A stretch of 64,000 nucleotides of DNA from Ruegeria sp. Ofav3-42 (GTDB taxonomy: Bacteria > Pseudomonadota > Alphaproteobacteria > Rhodobacterales > Rhodobacteraceae). Both the position numbers and the translations under genes were made by a program. The notes under the pieces were generated by a model, which was given only the letters and a program-made list of their open reading frames with translations, had not been told where the DNA came from and made no database searches. The number at the start of each line of letters is the position of its first letter. Position 1 is the first letter of the stretch. Shown in pieces: positions 18,724 to 27,078 of this stretch. The DNA lies in assembly GCF_022347725.1 (NCBI RefSeq), contig NZ_JAKRGB010000006.1, positions 186,001 to 250,000 on the forward strand, in the 5' to 3' direction.

Positions 18724-19581
18724 ATGGCTAAAACGATTGGAAATCCAATTAGCTGGGCGGCCCGGAACATTGGCGCGACCGGCGATCACATTGCAGAAAG
18801 CGTGAACCGTATTGGCAGCGCCGATACGCGACACCTGCCAAAGGTGCAGACCCTGACGATGCAGGACCTGCGCGAGTGTCTGGCGGCGGGGTATCACGAC
18901 TTTCTTGAAACGCGCGCGGATGCGATTTTTGTCATCCTGATCTATCCAATCGCCGGACTGTTGATGTTCGGATTTGGTCTGAACAGGAACATGGTGCCGC
19001 TGTTGGCGCCGCTGGTCATGGGGTTTGCCCTGATCGGCCCGATCGCAGCGGTGGGTCTGTATGAAATCAGCCGCAAACGCGAATTGGGCGGAGAAGTCCA
19101 CTGGCTGGACGCATTCGGGGTGTTCCGATCCCCGTCATTCGGAGCGATTCTGGCGCTGGGATTCTATCTGGTCATGCTGTTGCTCGTCTGGCTGATGGTC
19201 GCGCAGGCCATCTATGTCCACACGCTTGGTCCGGACCTGCCGACCTCTTTCGGTGCGTTCGTGACCGAAGTTTTCACCACAGGCGCAGGCTGGACCATGA
19301 TCATCTTCGGAAACGCCGTCGGATTCCTTTTCGCGCTGGTCGCATTGGCCGTCAGCGTTGTCAGCTTCCCCCTGCTGCTGGACCGCAAGGTTGGCCTGCC
19401 AGTGGCCGTGGTGACATCGGTCCGGGTTCTGCGCCACAACCCAGGTGTCATTCTGGCGTGGGGCTTCATCGTAGCGGCGTTGCTGATCATCGGAGCAATC
19501 CCGCTGCTGTTGGGCCTGATCGTTGTGATGCCGGTTCTGGGTCACGCCACCTGGCACCTGTATCGCCGCGCGGTCGCCTGA
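18724..19581 (+). CDS. DUF2189 family integral membrane protein
   Basis: A 285-aa multi-pass inner-membrane protein. A soluble N-terminal 50 residues (AARNIGATGDHIAESVNRIG, VQTLTMQDLRECLAAGYHDF) precedes six hydrophobic helices in three pairs. The DUF2189 core (PLVMGFALIGPIAAVGLYEISRKRELGGEVHW) is clear. Three ATGs occur in a row (18718, 18721, 18724). The ribosome site GGAGGGG abuts the first, so the third has the best spacing. Function unknown. A TATACT element at 18630-18635 is a candidate -10, with no convincing -35. Confidence 0.85.
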   Translation: MAKTIGNPISWAARNIGATGDHIAESVNRIGSADTRHLPKVQTLTMQDLRECLAAGYHDFLETRADAIFVILIYPIAGLLMFGFGLNRNMVPLLAPLVMGFALIGPIAAVGLYEISRKRELGGEVHWLDAFGVFRSPSFGAILALGFYLVMLLLVWLMVAQAIYVHTLGPDLPTSFGAFVTEVFTTGAGWTMIIFGNAVGFLFALVALAVSVVSFPLLLDRKVGLPVAVVTSVRVLRHNPGVILAWGFIVAALLIIGAIPLLLGLIVVMPVLGHATWHLYRRAVA

Positions 19582-19584
19582 ACG

Positions 19585-19609
19585 AAAAAAGCGCGGGATA
19601 GACCCGCGC
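19585..19609 (-). terminator. Rho-independent terminator for the second quinone oxidoreductase
   Basis: On the minus strand GCGCGGG pairs with CCCGCGC (19591-19597 and 19603-19609, 5-nt loop), followed by six T (plus-strand A 19585-19590). It lies between convergent genes. Confidence 0.85.
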
Positions 19610-19618
19610 GCCGAGCTC

Positions 19619-20605
19619 TTAGCCTGCGACGTTCAGAACGATCTTGCCAATATGCCCCGAGCTTTCCATCCGCGCATGCGCCGCTGCGGCATCGGCCAGA
19701 TCGAACTCGCTGTCCATGACAGGGGCAACCTTCCCGGCCTCCAGCAATGGCCAGACCGCCTCACGCAGATCCTGTGCGATCTTGGCCTTGGCCAGATCAC
19801 TTTGCGGGCGCAAGGTGCTCCCGGTAAGGGTCAGGCGTTTAACCATCATCATGGCAAAGTTCAGCTCGACCTTTGGGCCTTGCAGGAACGCGATCTGAAC
19901 CAGTCGCCCATCCTCGGCCAGCGCCTTGACGTTGCGCGGAATATAGTCGCCGCCAACCATGTCGAGGATCAGGTTCGCGCCACCTTCGGCCCGCATGACC
20001 CCAACAAATTCCTCATCGCGGTAGTTGATCGCCCTTTCCGCGCCCAGCTTCTCGCAGGCCTCGCATTTTTCAGCGGACCCGGCGGTCGCAAACACCCGAG
20101 CTCCAAACGCGTTGGCTAACTGGATCGCGGTCGTACCAATACCGCTGGACCCACCATGCACCAAAAACCGTTCGCCCGCTTTCAGCCCACCACGGGTGAA
20201 CACGTTGGACCAGACCGTAAAGAAGGTCTCGGGCAGACAGGCGGCCTCTTTCATGCCCATCCCTTTTGGGACGGGCAGGCAATGCGCGGCAGGTGTGGCC
20301 ACAAATTCCGCGTACCCGCCACCGGGCAGCAGAGCACAGACCTGATCACCAATCGAAAGCCCCTCAACCCCGGCGCCGACGGCAACAACTTCGCCCGACG
20401 CTTCAAGTCCCGGCAGATCGCTGGCACCCGGAGGCGGGTCATAGGCCCCCGCGCGTTGCAGCGCGTCTGGGCGATTCACGCCCGCATATGCCACTTTGAG
20501 GATCACCTGACCGGTTTGCGGTTCTGGCACCGGGCGTTCGGTCAACTGCAAAACATCCGGGCCGCCGGGTTTGGTGATTTCGACAGCACGCATCATCTGG
20601 GTCAT
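19619..20605 (-). CDS. NAD(P)H quinone oxidoreductase, PIG3/TP53I3-type
   Basis: A 328-aa medium-chain quinone reductase. ATG 20605 is preferred because AAAGGAG lies 7 bp upstream; a longer open frame starts at 20626. Motifs are MRAVEITKPGGPDVLQLTERP, AYAGVNRPDALQRAGAYDPP (the PIG3-specific RPD segment), GLEASGEVVAVG and FLVHGGSSGIGTTAIQLANAFG for nucleotide binding. This NRPD(A/L)xQR element separates the PIG3 subgroup from the qor paralogue at 17549-18532. Likely role: two-electron reduction of quinones or detoxification. Confidence 0.92.
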   Translation of the reverse strand: MTQMMRAVEITKPGGPDVLQLTERPVPEPQTGQVILKVAYAGVNRPDALQRAGAYDPPPGASDLPGLEASGEVVAVGAGVEGLSIGDQVCALLPGGGYAEFVATPAAHCLPVPKGMGMKEAACLPETFFTVWSNVFTRGGLKAGERFLVHGGSSGIGTTAIQLANAFGARVFATAGSAEKCEACEKLGAERAINYRDEEFVGVMRAEGGANLILDMVGGDYIPRNVKALAEDGRLVQIAFLQGPKVELNFAMMMVKRLTLTGSTLRPQSDLAKAKIAQDLREAVWPLLEAGKVAPVMDSEFDLADAAAAHARMESSGHIGKIVLNVAG

Positions 20606-20667
20606 GGGCAAATCTCCTTTGCCCAATGCCTAGCAGGCAAAATCCCAAAGGCCCAGCAGCAAGAGGG

Positions 20668-21360
20668 TTACTTGCGCGGGTTCAGCATCCCGGGCAGATC
20701 AGCGCGCATTTTCATCGGCGGCTTCACCTGACCGGCAAGCCAGTTCGGAACTGCCAGGAACGGCTTGAACAATGGATTGTCGTTGACCTGCGCCTTGATT
20801 TTTTCGATCTGCATCACGTCCGAGATGCGCCGATCCAGAAACTCCCACGTTTTCTGATGATCGGGCGAATCGTCACCCAGCCAATAAAGCAGCGTCGAAG
20901 AATACACGCCCGACAGCGTCGCCCGCTTGGTGTACCAGTTCACGTCGTCCGACGTATCGCCCAGCGTGTCCCAGATCAGATCGCAGGTCTGCCATAGGGC
21001 TTTCGCTCCGTCTGCCGCATGCGTGGGCAGGGAAAACAGGGTCATGCCACGGCGGACCAGTTCCTTGTCCGGAACCGCCTCAAGCCGGATGCGAACTGCG
21101 GAAGCGATGCGGTCGCGGAATTTCAGCTCGCCCAGGTCCGTGGATTTAAGGCGCTCCACCATGACTGCGTCGCCGCGCGCGTGAAATGCCAGCGCCAGAT
21201 CGATCGCGCCGCGCGGACAGATCGCGCGGGCCAAAGCGTCATCCATATCGCAATCCGTGATGGCCATGCGAAAGCTGGCCTCTGACCAGCCGTCGAACGG
21301 CACATGGGTCAACATCGCGTCCAGCAACTGATGCTTGGCGTCTTCGTAGGTGGTGGTCAT
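20668..21360 (-). CDS. coq9: COQ9 family ubiquinone biosynthesis protein
   Basis: A 230-aa protein, using ATG 21360 with GGAG upstream. COQ9 proteins are lipid-binding accessory factors of ubiquinone synthesis that present intermediates to the Coq7 hydroxylase. Visible hallmarks are the TetR-like N-terminal helices (QLLDAMLTHVPFDGWSEASF), ICPRGAIDLALAFHARGD, and the C-terminal DVNWYTKRATLSGVYSSTLLYWLGD that defines the family. It is divergent from rpsU with 111 bp between and consistent with ubiA in the same window. Confidence 0.93.
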   Translation of the reverse strand: MTTTYEDAKHQLLDAMLTHVPFDGWSEASFRMAITDCDMDDALARAICPRGAIDLALAFHARGDAVMVERLKSTDLGELKFRDRIASAVRIRLEAVPDKELVRRGMTLFSLPTHAADGAKALWQTCDLIWDTLGDTSDDVNWYTKRATLSGVYSSTLLYWLGDDSPDHQKTWEFLDRRISDVMQIEKIKAQVNDNPLFKPFLAVPNWLAGQVKPPMKMRADLPGMLNPRK

Positions 21361-21389
21361 GGCGGTTCTCCGGTTCTCGGGGCCAGTAC

Positions 21390-21418
21390 TAGACAAGATA
21401 GAGGCGCTTTGCTATACG
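21390..21418 (+). promoter_or_regulatory. Candidate sigma-70 promoter of rpsU
   Basis: TAGACA (21390-21395), a 17-bp spacer and TATACG (21413-21418) lie 54 bp before the rpsU ATG in the coq9-rpsU divergent gap. The -35 matches 5 of 6 consensus bases and the -10 matches 4 of 6. It is a reading of sequence only. Confidence 0.5.
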
Positions 21419-21471
21419 GCCAACTCCTGCAATTTCCTTGCAACTCTATCTAGAAAGGTGGTGACAACCAC

Positions 21472-21678
21472 ATGCAGGTTAGTGTTCGCGACAATAACGT
21501 CGATCAGGCGCTTCGTGCCCTGAAGAAAAAGCTGCAGCGCGAAGGCGTGTTCCGTGAAATGAAGCTGAAGCAACATTTCGAGAAACCGTCCGAGAAAAAA
21601 GCGCGCGAGAAAGCTGAAGCGATTCGCCGTGCCCGTAAACTGGCGCGCAAGAAAGCCCAGCGCGAAGGTCTGCTCTAA
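21472..21678 (+). CDS. rpsU: 30S ribosomal protein S21
   Basis: A 68-aa basic protein of the small subunit platform, needed for efficient initiation. The sequence [20 protein letters not shown], then [20 protein letters not shown] and a Lys/Arg-rich C-terminus ([14 protein letters not shown]), is typical S21 of the alphaproteobacterial length. A strong AAAGGTGG lies just upstream, and a good terminator follows, so it is monocistronic. Confidence 0.98.
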   Translation: MQVSVRDNNVDQALRALKKKLQREGVFREMKLKQHFEKPSEKKAREKAEAIRRARKLARKKAQREGLL

Positions 21679-21716
21679 GACCCGACTTGTCCAGCTTTGG
21701 ATGACACTATTTGACG

Positions 21717-21746
21717 ACCCCCGAGGCATCGCCCGGGGGTTTGTCG
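21717..21746 (+). terminator. Rho-independent terminator of rpsU
   Basis: ACCCCCG (21717-21723) pairs with CGGGGGT (21734-21740), with further pairing of flanking GACG with TGTCG, then TTTT. It is 39 bp after the rpsU stop. Confidence 0.8.
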
Positions 21747-21971
21747 TTTTCTGGGCACGTGCGAATCCGCCGACCAGGCGGGCGTATGTGCGACAAGCCG
21801 CCGATTACGTGCCAGAAAGACTTTAACCAGCATAATACAGCGTACGAATCACCCTCTGAAAGCACTGTCCCGCCGAATCCCGCCTGGATTTGCTGACGCT
21901 CTATCGGACCCGTCAGATGATTCATTAATTGTCGGCGTCCACTCAAAGACAATCCCCCCAACGGAGGCAAA

Positions 21972-23069
21972 ATGTCGACTGCAAGTTCTTTCGAGCGAGA
22001 AATGCTGGCGCTCATCAACCAAGAGCGCACATCCCGCGGTTTGGAGCCGCTACAACTTGAAACCCACCTGAACGCGTCATCCGAAGACCACAGCGAATGG
22101 ATGTTGAACACGGACTCGTTCAGCCACACCGGTGCTGGCGGGTCATCGGCGACAGAGCGTATGCGCGAAGCTGGCTTTGATTTTTCAGGCGGCTGGCGTT
22201 CCGGCGAAAATATCGCCTGGCAATCCGAACGCGGCGCACCCGGGATCAGCGATGATGTTGCCCAGCTTCATCAGAACCTGATGGACAGCCCTGGCCACCG
22301 CGCAAACATCCTGAATCCCGATTTCAAATACATCGGTATCGGGATCGAAACGGGCACCATGCAGGGCTATGACGCCGTTGTGGTCACTCAGAATTTCGCA
22401 ACCACCGACGGCGAAGTGGCACTGGACAATGGCGATGCACCCGCTGCTCCGGCACCCACCCCGCCACTTGTTGTTGAGGAGCCTGCCGAGCCAGAACCCG
22501 AAACACCAGTCGTTGTGGTCGAGGAACCCGTCGAGCCAGAACCGGAAACACCACCAGTTGTTGTCGAGGCGCCAGCAGAGCCAGAGCCCGAAACACCTGT
22601 TGTTGCGGACGAGCCGACCGAGCCGGAACCTGAAACACCTGAGACGGTTGTGACCGACACCACGCCACCCGCCGTCGAAGAGCCGGACGCAGGCGTCACG
22701 CAGCCAGAGGAGCCCGAAATTCAGACGCCCGTCACAGAGGTCGCTGAAACCGAAACGCCAGAACCCGAGATGCCGGAACCAACCCCGGTTGACACTGACG
22801 ATTCCTGGGGTGGTGGTTTTGACGCAGCAGCCCTTCTGGCGCAGCTCGAAAACATCTTCAACGAGTGGCAGACGAAGTTTGATAACTTTTATTGGAAGCG
22901 TTCGGCCGACACCGCCGACTCCTCCAATTCAGTAGACTTCGATTTCGTTTCTGTCAGATCCAATGACAGGGACACAGCCACTCCGGAACCTGCATCGGAA
23001 AGCAACTCGTTGTGGGATTTTGACTGGATCGACGAATTCGACTTCAACTGCAACGTCGAAATCGCCTGA
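21972..23069 (+). CDS. CAP-domain protein with Pro-Glu repeats and acidic tail
   Basis: A 365-aa protein. Residues 1-145 form a CAP/SCP domain with the usual residues: EDHSEWM (H40, E42), SFSHTGAGGSSATERM (H52), SGENIAW (E79) and MDSPGHRANIL (H109). Residues 157-272 are a Pro/Glu/Val low-complexity stretch built on V-V-x-E-P-x-EPEPETP repeats. The C-terminal 90 residues are Asp/Phe-rich and end DWIDEFDFNCNVEIA. No N-terminal signal peptide is visible, although CAP domains are normally exported, so a C-terminal type I secretion signal is possible. Upstream purine-rich GGAGGC fits ATG 21972. Ends at a strong terminator. Confidence 0.85.
   Translation: MSTASSFEREMLALINQERTSRGLEPLQLETHLNASSEDHSEWMLNTDSFSHTGAGGSSATERMREAGFDFSGGWRSGENIAWQSERGAPGISDDVAQLHQNLMDSPGHRANILNPDFKYIGIGIETGTMQGYDAVVVTQNFATTDGEVALDNGDAPAAPAPTPPLVVEEPAEPEPETPVVVVEEPVEPEPETPPVVVEAPAEPEPETPVVADEPTEPEPETPETVVTDTTPPAVEEPDAGVTQPEEPEIQTPVTEVAETETPEPEMPEPTPVDTDDSWGGGFDAAALLAQLENIFNEWQTKFDNFYWKRSADTADSSNSVDFDFVSVRSNDRDTATPEPASESNSLWDFDWIDEFDFNCNVEIA
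22467..22640 (+). repeat. Tandem Pro-Glu repeat inside the CAP protein
   Basis: Four imperfect copies of a 13-15 residue unit (VVEEPAEPEPETP, VVVEEPVEPEPETP, VVVEAPAEPEPETP, VADEPTEPEPETP) lie at residues 166-223 and continue more loosely to 272. The copies differ at synonymous positions, so the array is not a recent exact duplication. Likely an extended spacer. Confidence 0.85.
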
Positions 23070-23083
23070 TTTACCAACCGAAG

Positions 23084-23114
23084 CGAGGCCGGTCATGACC
23101 GGCCTCGTTTTCCT
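23084..23114. terminator. Bidirectional terminator between CAP gene and ppk2
   Basis: Perfect 24-bp palindrome (CGAGGCCGGTCA and its complement, 23084-23107) followed by TTTTCCTT on the plus strand, between two convergent genes. Confidence 0.88.
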
Positions 23115-23117
23115 TCG

Positions 23118-24056
23118 TCAGTAGATCTTTGGAACGTAGAGCTCGTCGGGCAGAATCCGACGCTCATATTCCGGGTTGTACTTGCGATCTGGCAGATTGA
23201 CCTTTTCCTGCGGCACATCCGTATACGGAATTTTCGTCAGCAGATGCTCGATGCAATTCAGGCGTTCACGCTTTTTGTCATTCCCTTCGACGATGTACCA
23301 AGGTGCTTCGGGGATGTTCGTGCGAAAAAGCATGTCCTCTTTGGCCTTGGTGTATGATTCCCAACGAATGCGCGACTCCAGATCCATCGGAGACAGCTTC
23401 CACTGTTTCATCGGATCGTGAATGCGCATCAGGAATCGCAATTGCTGCTCTTCGTCGGTGATCGAGAACCAGTATTTCAGCAGGATAATCCCCGACCGCA
23501 CCAGCATCCGTTCGAATTCGGGAACGTCCTGAAAGAACTGTTCCACCTGATCTTCGCTGGCGAAACCCATCACCCGTTCCACGCCCGCACGGTTGTACCA
23601 GGACCGGTCGAACAGAACGATCTCACCGGCGGCTGGCAGATGCGGGACATAACGCTGGAAATACCACTGGCTTTGTTCCCGACGGCTGGGTGCTGGCAAG
23701 GCGACCACACGGGCAACGCGCGGGTTCAAACGCTGGGTAATCCGCTTGATCACCCCCCCTTTACCGGCACTGTCGCGGCCTTCGAACAGGATGCACACCT
23801 TGGCGCCTGTATGCTGAACCCAATCCTGAACGCGGATCAGTTCGGCCTGCAACCGCAAAAGGTTTCGGAAATAGACCTTGCGGTCCAGCATGTCGGGATG
23901 CTGATCCTTGTATATCTTACGGACTTCCATCGAGAGCATCGGTTCACTGAATTCGATTTCGAAATCTTCGTCCAGCGTGTCTTCCAACTCGGCTTCCAGC
24001 CAATCTTTGGGGGCATCATTGTGTTCGTAAGCCAAGGTCTGCTCCTTATCAGTCAA
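23118..24056 (-). CDS. ppk2: Polyphosphate kinase 2 family protein
   Basis: A 312-aa PPK2 enzyme that phosphorylates nucleotides with polyphosphate (or the reverse). Walker A is CILFEGRDSAGKGGVIKR, the lid arginines lie in ALPAPSRREQSQWYFQRYV, and Walker B is VLFDRSWYNRAGVERVMGF. An acidic N-terminal 50-residue extension (EAELEDTLDEDFEIEFSEP) precedes the core. Length and single domain fit class I PPK2. GDP or ADP specificity cannot be assigned by eye. The gene is monocistronic. Confidence 0.95.
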   Translation of the reverse strand: MTDKEQTLAYEHNDAPKDWLEAELEDTLDEDFEIEFSEPMLSMEVRKIYKDQHPDMLDRKVYFRNLLRLQAELIRVQDWVQHTGAKVCILFEGRDSAGKGGVIKRITQRLNPRVARVVALPAPSRREQSQWYFQRYVPHLPAAGEIVLFDRSWYNRAGVERVMGFASEDQVEQFFQDVPEFERMLVRSGIILLKYWFSITDEEQQLRFLMRIHDPMKQWKLSPMDLESRIRWESYTKAKEDMLFRTNIPEAPWYIVEGNDKKRERLNCIEHLLTKIPYTDVPQEKVNLPDRKYNPEYERRILPDELYVPKIY

Positions 24057-24302
24057 CGGGTTCCGACCGTACCGGGGGAGTGTAACTGCCTGATGTCATC
24101 AGAAGAATTGATGAATGTCTTGCGCCAAAATACGGCCGCCTGCAACACAGCGGGTGCAAAGACATAGGCAGAAGATACGGTCTTTATCCATATTTGGACC
24201 TACCTGCATCGGGATACAAGCGTCAGTATTGACGCAATGCAAACAGGTTGACGTTTGCGAACCTGCTTTGGCCTTGCCATTGGGCACTGAGCAGCCGCAT
24301 CA

Positions 24303-25169
24303 ATGGGCATATCAACACCTGAGAAAGCCATGGCACATTTCGTTTCCCTTCCGCCCTTGATTTGGCCCTGGTTCATTTTGATCGCCGGTATGGTCAGTGC
24401 TGCGTCGGGCAGGCGGCAGCTTAGCCTGATACTGCTGCTGGTATTTGGTGTTGTCGCCCTTGCAATGGGGCTGGTCACACCTCTGGCCGTGGGCGTAGTC
24501 ATAGTCGGCCTCATCGGCGCGGCGGGCCTGCACAATCTCTCCGGTGTCCCGGCCACCGTGGGGCACATTGCTCTGACACTCTGGTGTCTGGCGTTGGGTG
24601 CGCATCTGATACCCGGTTTTCACAACTTGCTTGTTCTGGACCAAGTGCATGCCGGACCCGCAAGTTCGGCGTTTTCCATGTACCTGAACCTCGACAAGCC
24701 AATGGTGTTGCTCGCGGTTCTACTGGCCTGGCCCGGAATGATCGATAGCGCTACGCCCATCAGAAAAACGCCTTTAATCGTTGGTCTTGCAGCCCTGCCC
24801 GCCTTGCTCGTCCTTGGGTTGGCCACAGAAGCAATCCGGCCAGAGATCGGCCTGCCGCCATGGTGGCTGATCTTCGCGTTATCCAACCTGTTTCTGACCT
24901 GCCTGACCGAAGAGGCCTTTTTCCGCGGCTATCTGCAGTCGATCATCGCGTCAAAACTTGGCACGGCGCTTGGAATTGCTCTGGCCAGTCTGTTATTTGG
25001 TCTGGCTCATTTTGCAGGCGGTCCGGCCCTTGTTGCCTATGCGGCAATCCTTGGGGCGGCGTGTGGTCTGGGGTATTATGCCACCGGTCGTCTTTGGGTG
25101 CCGGTTCTGATGCATTTCGGTTTTAACGCCCTGCATCTGGCCCTGTTTACATATCCTTCGCCAGCCTGA
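24303..25169 (+). CDS. CPBP family intramembrane glutamic endopeptidase
   Basis: A 288-aa membrane protein with about eight helices; ATG 24303 or the internal ATG 24330 are both possible. The CPBP/Abi motifs are in the C-terminal third: TEEAFFRGYLQS (motif 1, EExxxR), LASLLFGLAHFAGGP (motif 2, FxxxH) and PVLMHFGFNALHLALF (motif 3, HxxxN). All proposed catalytic residues are therefore present. Relatives are CAAX prenyl proteases and bacteriocin self-immunity proteins; the substrate here is unknown. Adjacent genes do not suggest one. Confidence 0.9.
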   Translation: MGISTPEKAMAHFVSLPPLIWPWFILIAGMVSAASGRRQLSLILLLVFGVVALAMGLVTPLAVGVVIVGLIGAAGLHNLSGVPATVGHIALTLWCLALGAHLIPGFHNLLVLDQVHAGPASSAFSMYLNLDKPMVLLAVLLAWPGMIDSATPIRKTPLIVGLAALPALLVLGLATEAIRPEIGLPPWWLIFALSNLFLTCLTEEAFFRGYLQSIIASKLGTALGIALASLLFGLAHFAGGPALVAYAAILGAACGLGYYATGRLWVPVLMHFGFNALHLALFTYPSPA

Positions 25170-25172
25170 ACA

Positions 25173-25631
25173 TCACACAGGCAGAGCAGTCGTCTTGAAC
25201 ACGGTACGCAGCGCAAAAGAGCTTTGCATCTGCGCCACGCCGGGCAAGCGCGACAGATACTGACGGTGAATACGGGCGAAATCCTCGGTATTTTCGGCCA
25301 CGACTTTCAGAATATAGTCGGCCGTCCCCGCCATCAGGTGGCATTCCAACACGTCCGGAATGCGCGCCACTGCCTTTTCGAACGCATCCAAAAGCTCTTC
25401 GGCCTGCCCCTGCAATGTGATCTCGACAAACACGGTGGTCGGCACTTTCATCTTGCGCGCATCCAAAAGCGCCACGTAATTGCGAATATAACCCTCGGCC
25501 TCAAGCCTCTGGACCCGTCGATGGCAGGCGGACGGGGACAGATTCACCTGATCTGACAGCTCTGCATTCGACATTCTGCCGTTGCGCTGCAGGGCCGCCA
25601 GAATCTTTCTATCGGTCGTGTCGAGGCTCAT
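25173..25631 (-). CDS. Lrp/AsnC family transcriptional regulator
   Basis: A 152-aa regulator: winged helix-turn-helix at residues 5-55 (TDRKILAALQRNGRMSNAEL, LSPSACHRRVQRLEAEGYI) and a RAM/ligand-binding domain with the C-terminal GTADYILKVVAE. It is divergent from ald, which in related bacteria is controlled by such a regulator in response to alanine or other amino acids. Probable local regulator of ald and of itself. Its stop lies 3 bp after the CPBP gene in convergent orientation. Confidence 0.93.
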   Translation of the reverse strand: MSLDTTDRKILAALQRNGRMSNAELSDQVNLSPSACHRRVQRLEAEGYIRNYVALLDARKMKVPTTVFVEITLQGQAEELLDAFEKAVARIPDVLECHLMAGTADYILKVVAENTEDFARIHRQYLSRLPGVAQMQSSFALRTVFKTTALPV

Positions 25632-25769
25632 TCACGCAAATCCTTTGCAAGATTTCTCCATTATACTGAAGAATCTCCCGAAGAAAATCCAAATGACGGG
25701 CAGAGTTTCACAGAAATTGCGTCTCAGAATGCACATAATTTAGGCAGTTTATGAACGGAGGAGCAAAAC
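25632..25769. promoter_or_regulatory. Divergent lrp-ald control region
   Basis: 138 bp between two diverging starts. On the minus strand TATAAT (plus 25660-25665) is a good -10 for the regulator. Near-direct repeats TGAAGAATC and CGAAGAAAATC flank it and could be regulator sites. The ald ribosome site GGAGGAG is at 25758-25764. The operator assignment is inference. Confidence 0.5.
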
Positions 25770-26888
25770 ATGAAGATCGGTTGCCCCAAGGAAATCAAAC
25801 CCCAGGAATTCCGCGTCGGCATGACGCCCAACGCAGCACAAGAAGCAGTTGCGCGTGGCCATGAGGTCATCATTGAAACCAACGCCGGCATGGGTTCCGG
25901 CTTTGACAACGATTCGTATATCGCCGCAGGCGCGCGTATCGTCGATACTGCGGAAGAGGTGTTCGCCACCGCAGATATGATCGTAAAGGTAAAAGAACCG
26001 CAGGCTGTCGAGCGCAAGATGCTGCGCGAAGGCCAGCTGCTGTTCACGTACCTGCACCTGGCGCCGGACCCAGACCAGACCCACGACCTGATCGAATCCG
26101 GCTGTACCGCAATCGCGTATGAAACCGTGACCGACGCCAATGGCGGCCTGCCTCTGCTGGCACCAATGTCCGAGGTTGCCGGTCGTCTGGCACCCCAGGT
26201 CGGCTCCTGGACACTGCAAAAGGCCAACGGCGGCCGTGGCGTTCTGATGGGCGGCGTGCCCGGTGTTGGCCCGGCAAAAGTCATCGTCATCGGTGGCGGC
26301 GTCGTTGGTACGCATGCTGCCAAGATCGCAGCAGGCATGGGTGCTGACGTCACCGTACTGGACCGCTCGCTGCCGCGTCTGCGCTATCTGGATGACGTAT
26401 TCGGCCGCACGTTCAAGAGCCAGTACTCGACAGCGGGCGCCACTGCTGAACTGATCCAGGATGCCGACATGGTCATCGGTGCGGTTCTGATCCCCGGTGC
26501 CGCAGCACCCAAGCTGATCAGCCGCGATCAGCTGTCGACCATGAAACCCGGCGCGGTTCTGGTGGACGTTGCGATCGACCAGGGCGGCTGCTTTGAAACG
26601 TCCAAGGCAACCACTCATGCCGAGCCGATCTACGAAGTAGACGGTGTGATGCACTACTGTGTCGCCAACATGCCGGGCGCAGTTGCGCGCACCTCGACCA
26701 TCGCACTGGGCAACGCAACGATGCCGTTCATGCTGGCGCTGGCCGACAAAGGCTGGAAGCAAGCCTGCCAGGACGACCCGCATCTGCTGAACGGTCTGAA
26801 CGTACATGCCGGTCAGCTGACCTACTACGCGGTCGGCAAAGCTCTGGGCATCGACGTTGTCTCTCCCAACGTTGTGATCAAGTCCTGA
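25770..26888 (+). CDS. ald: Alanine dehydrogenase
   Basis: NAD-dependent oxidative deamination of L-alanine to pyruvate. At 372 aa it has the full length. Substrate residues sit in IVKVKEPQ (Lys) and [10 protein letters not shown] (His), and the NAD site is [20 protein letters not shown] followed by VTVLDRS. The [14 protein letters not shown] and [17 protein letters not shown] segments are characteristic. It is preceded by GGAGGAG and by the divergent Lrp-type regulator, which probably controls it. Two hairpins follow the stop. Confidence 0.97.
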   Translation: MKIGCPKEIKPQEFRVGMTPNAAQEAVARGHEVIIETNAGMGSGFDNDSYIAAGARIVDTAEEVFATADMIVKVKEPQAVERKMLREGQLLFTYLHLAPDPDQTHDLIESGCTAIAYETVTDANGGLPLLAPMSEVAGRLAPQVGSWTLQKANGGRGVLMGGVPGVGPAKVIVIGGGVVGTHAAKIAAGMGADVTVLDRSLPRLRYLDDVFGRTFKSQYSTAGATAELIQDADMVIGAVLIPGAAAPKLISRDQLSTMKPGAVLVDVAIDQGGCFETSKATTHAEPIYEVDGVMHYCVANMPGAVARTSTIALGNATMPFMLALADKGWKQACQDDPHLLNGLNVHAGQLTYYAVGKALGIDVVSPNVVIKS

Positions 26889-26903
26889 TCTCTCCCGCCC
26901 CTG

Positions 26904-26976
26904 AAAGCGGCCTCTGACGAGGGCGCTTTACAGCGTAGGGCCAAGCGCCGCGTCTTTGACGCGGCGCTGTTGTTTT
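26904..26976 (+). terminator. Two consecutive hairpins after ald
   Basis: First hairpin: AAAGCGGCCTC (26904-26914) with GAGGGCGCTTT (26919-26929), one mismatch. Second: perfect 11-bp stem AGCGCCGCGTC (26944-26954) with GACGCGGCGCT (26958-26968), then GTTGTTTT. The second is the likely terminator. Confidence 0.8.
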
Positions 26977-26996
26977 GGGCGCAACGGTTTCGCAAG

Positions 26997-27027
26997 AAAA
27001 ATGGCGCCGCGCGATCAGCGCGGCGCC
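26997..27027 (-). terminator. Terminator of the MscS gene
   Basis: Minus-strand hairpin: GGCGCCGCGC 27003-27012 and GCGCGGCGCC 27018-27027, a perfect 10-bp stem with 5-nt loop, followed by TTTTCTTG when read on the minus strand. Confidence 0.82.
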
Positions 27028-27078
27028 GGGCCCAACCAGAGGAGGGCATTTCAATGCCCGATCGACGGGCGGGAGGGT

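Noticed and set aside
24099-24287. A 62-aa cysteine-containing frame in the gap before the CPBP gene
   Set aside because: It starts far from any ribosome site and its Cys spacing does not match a metal ribbon.
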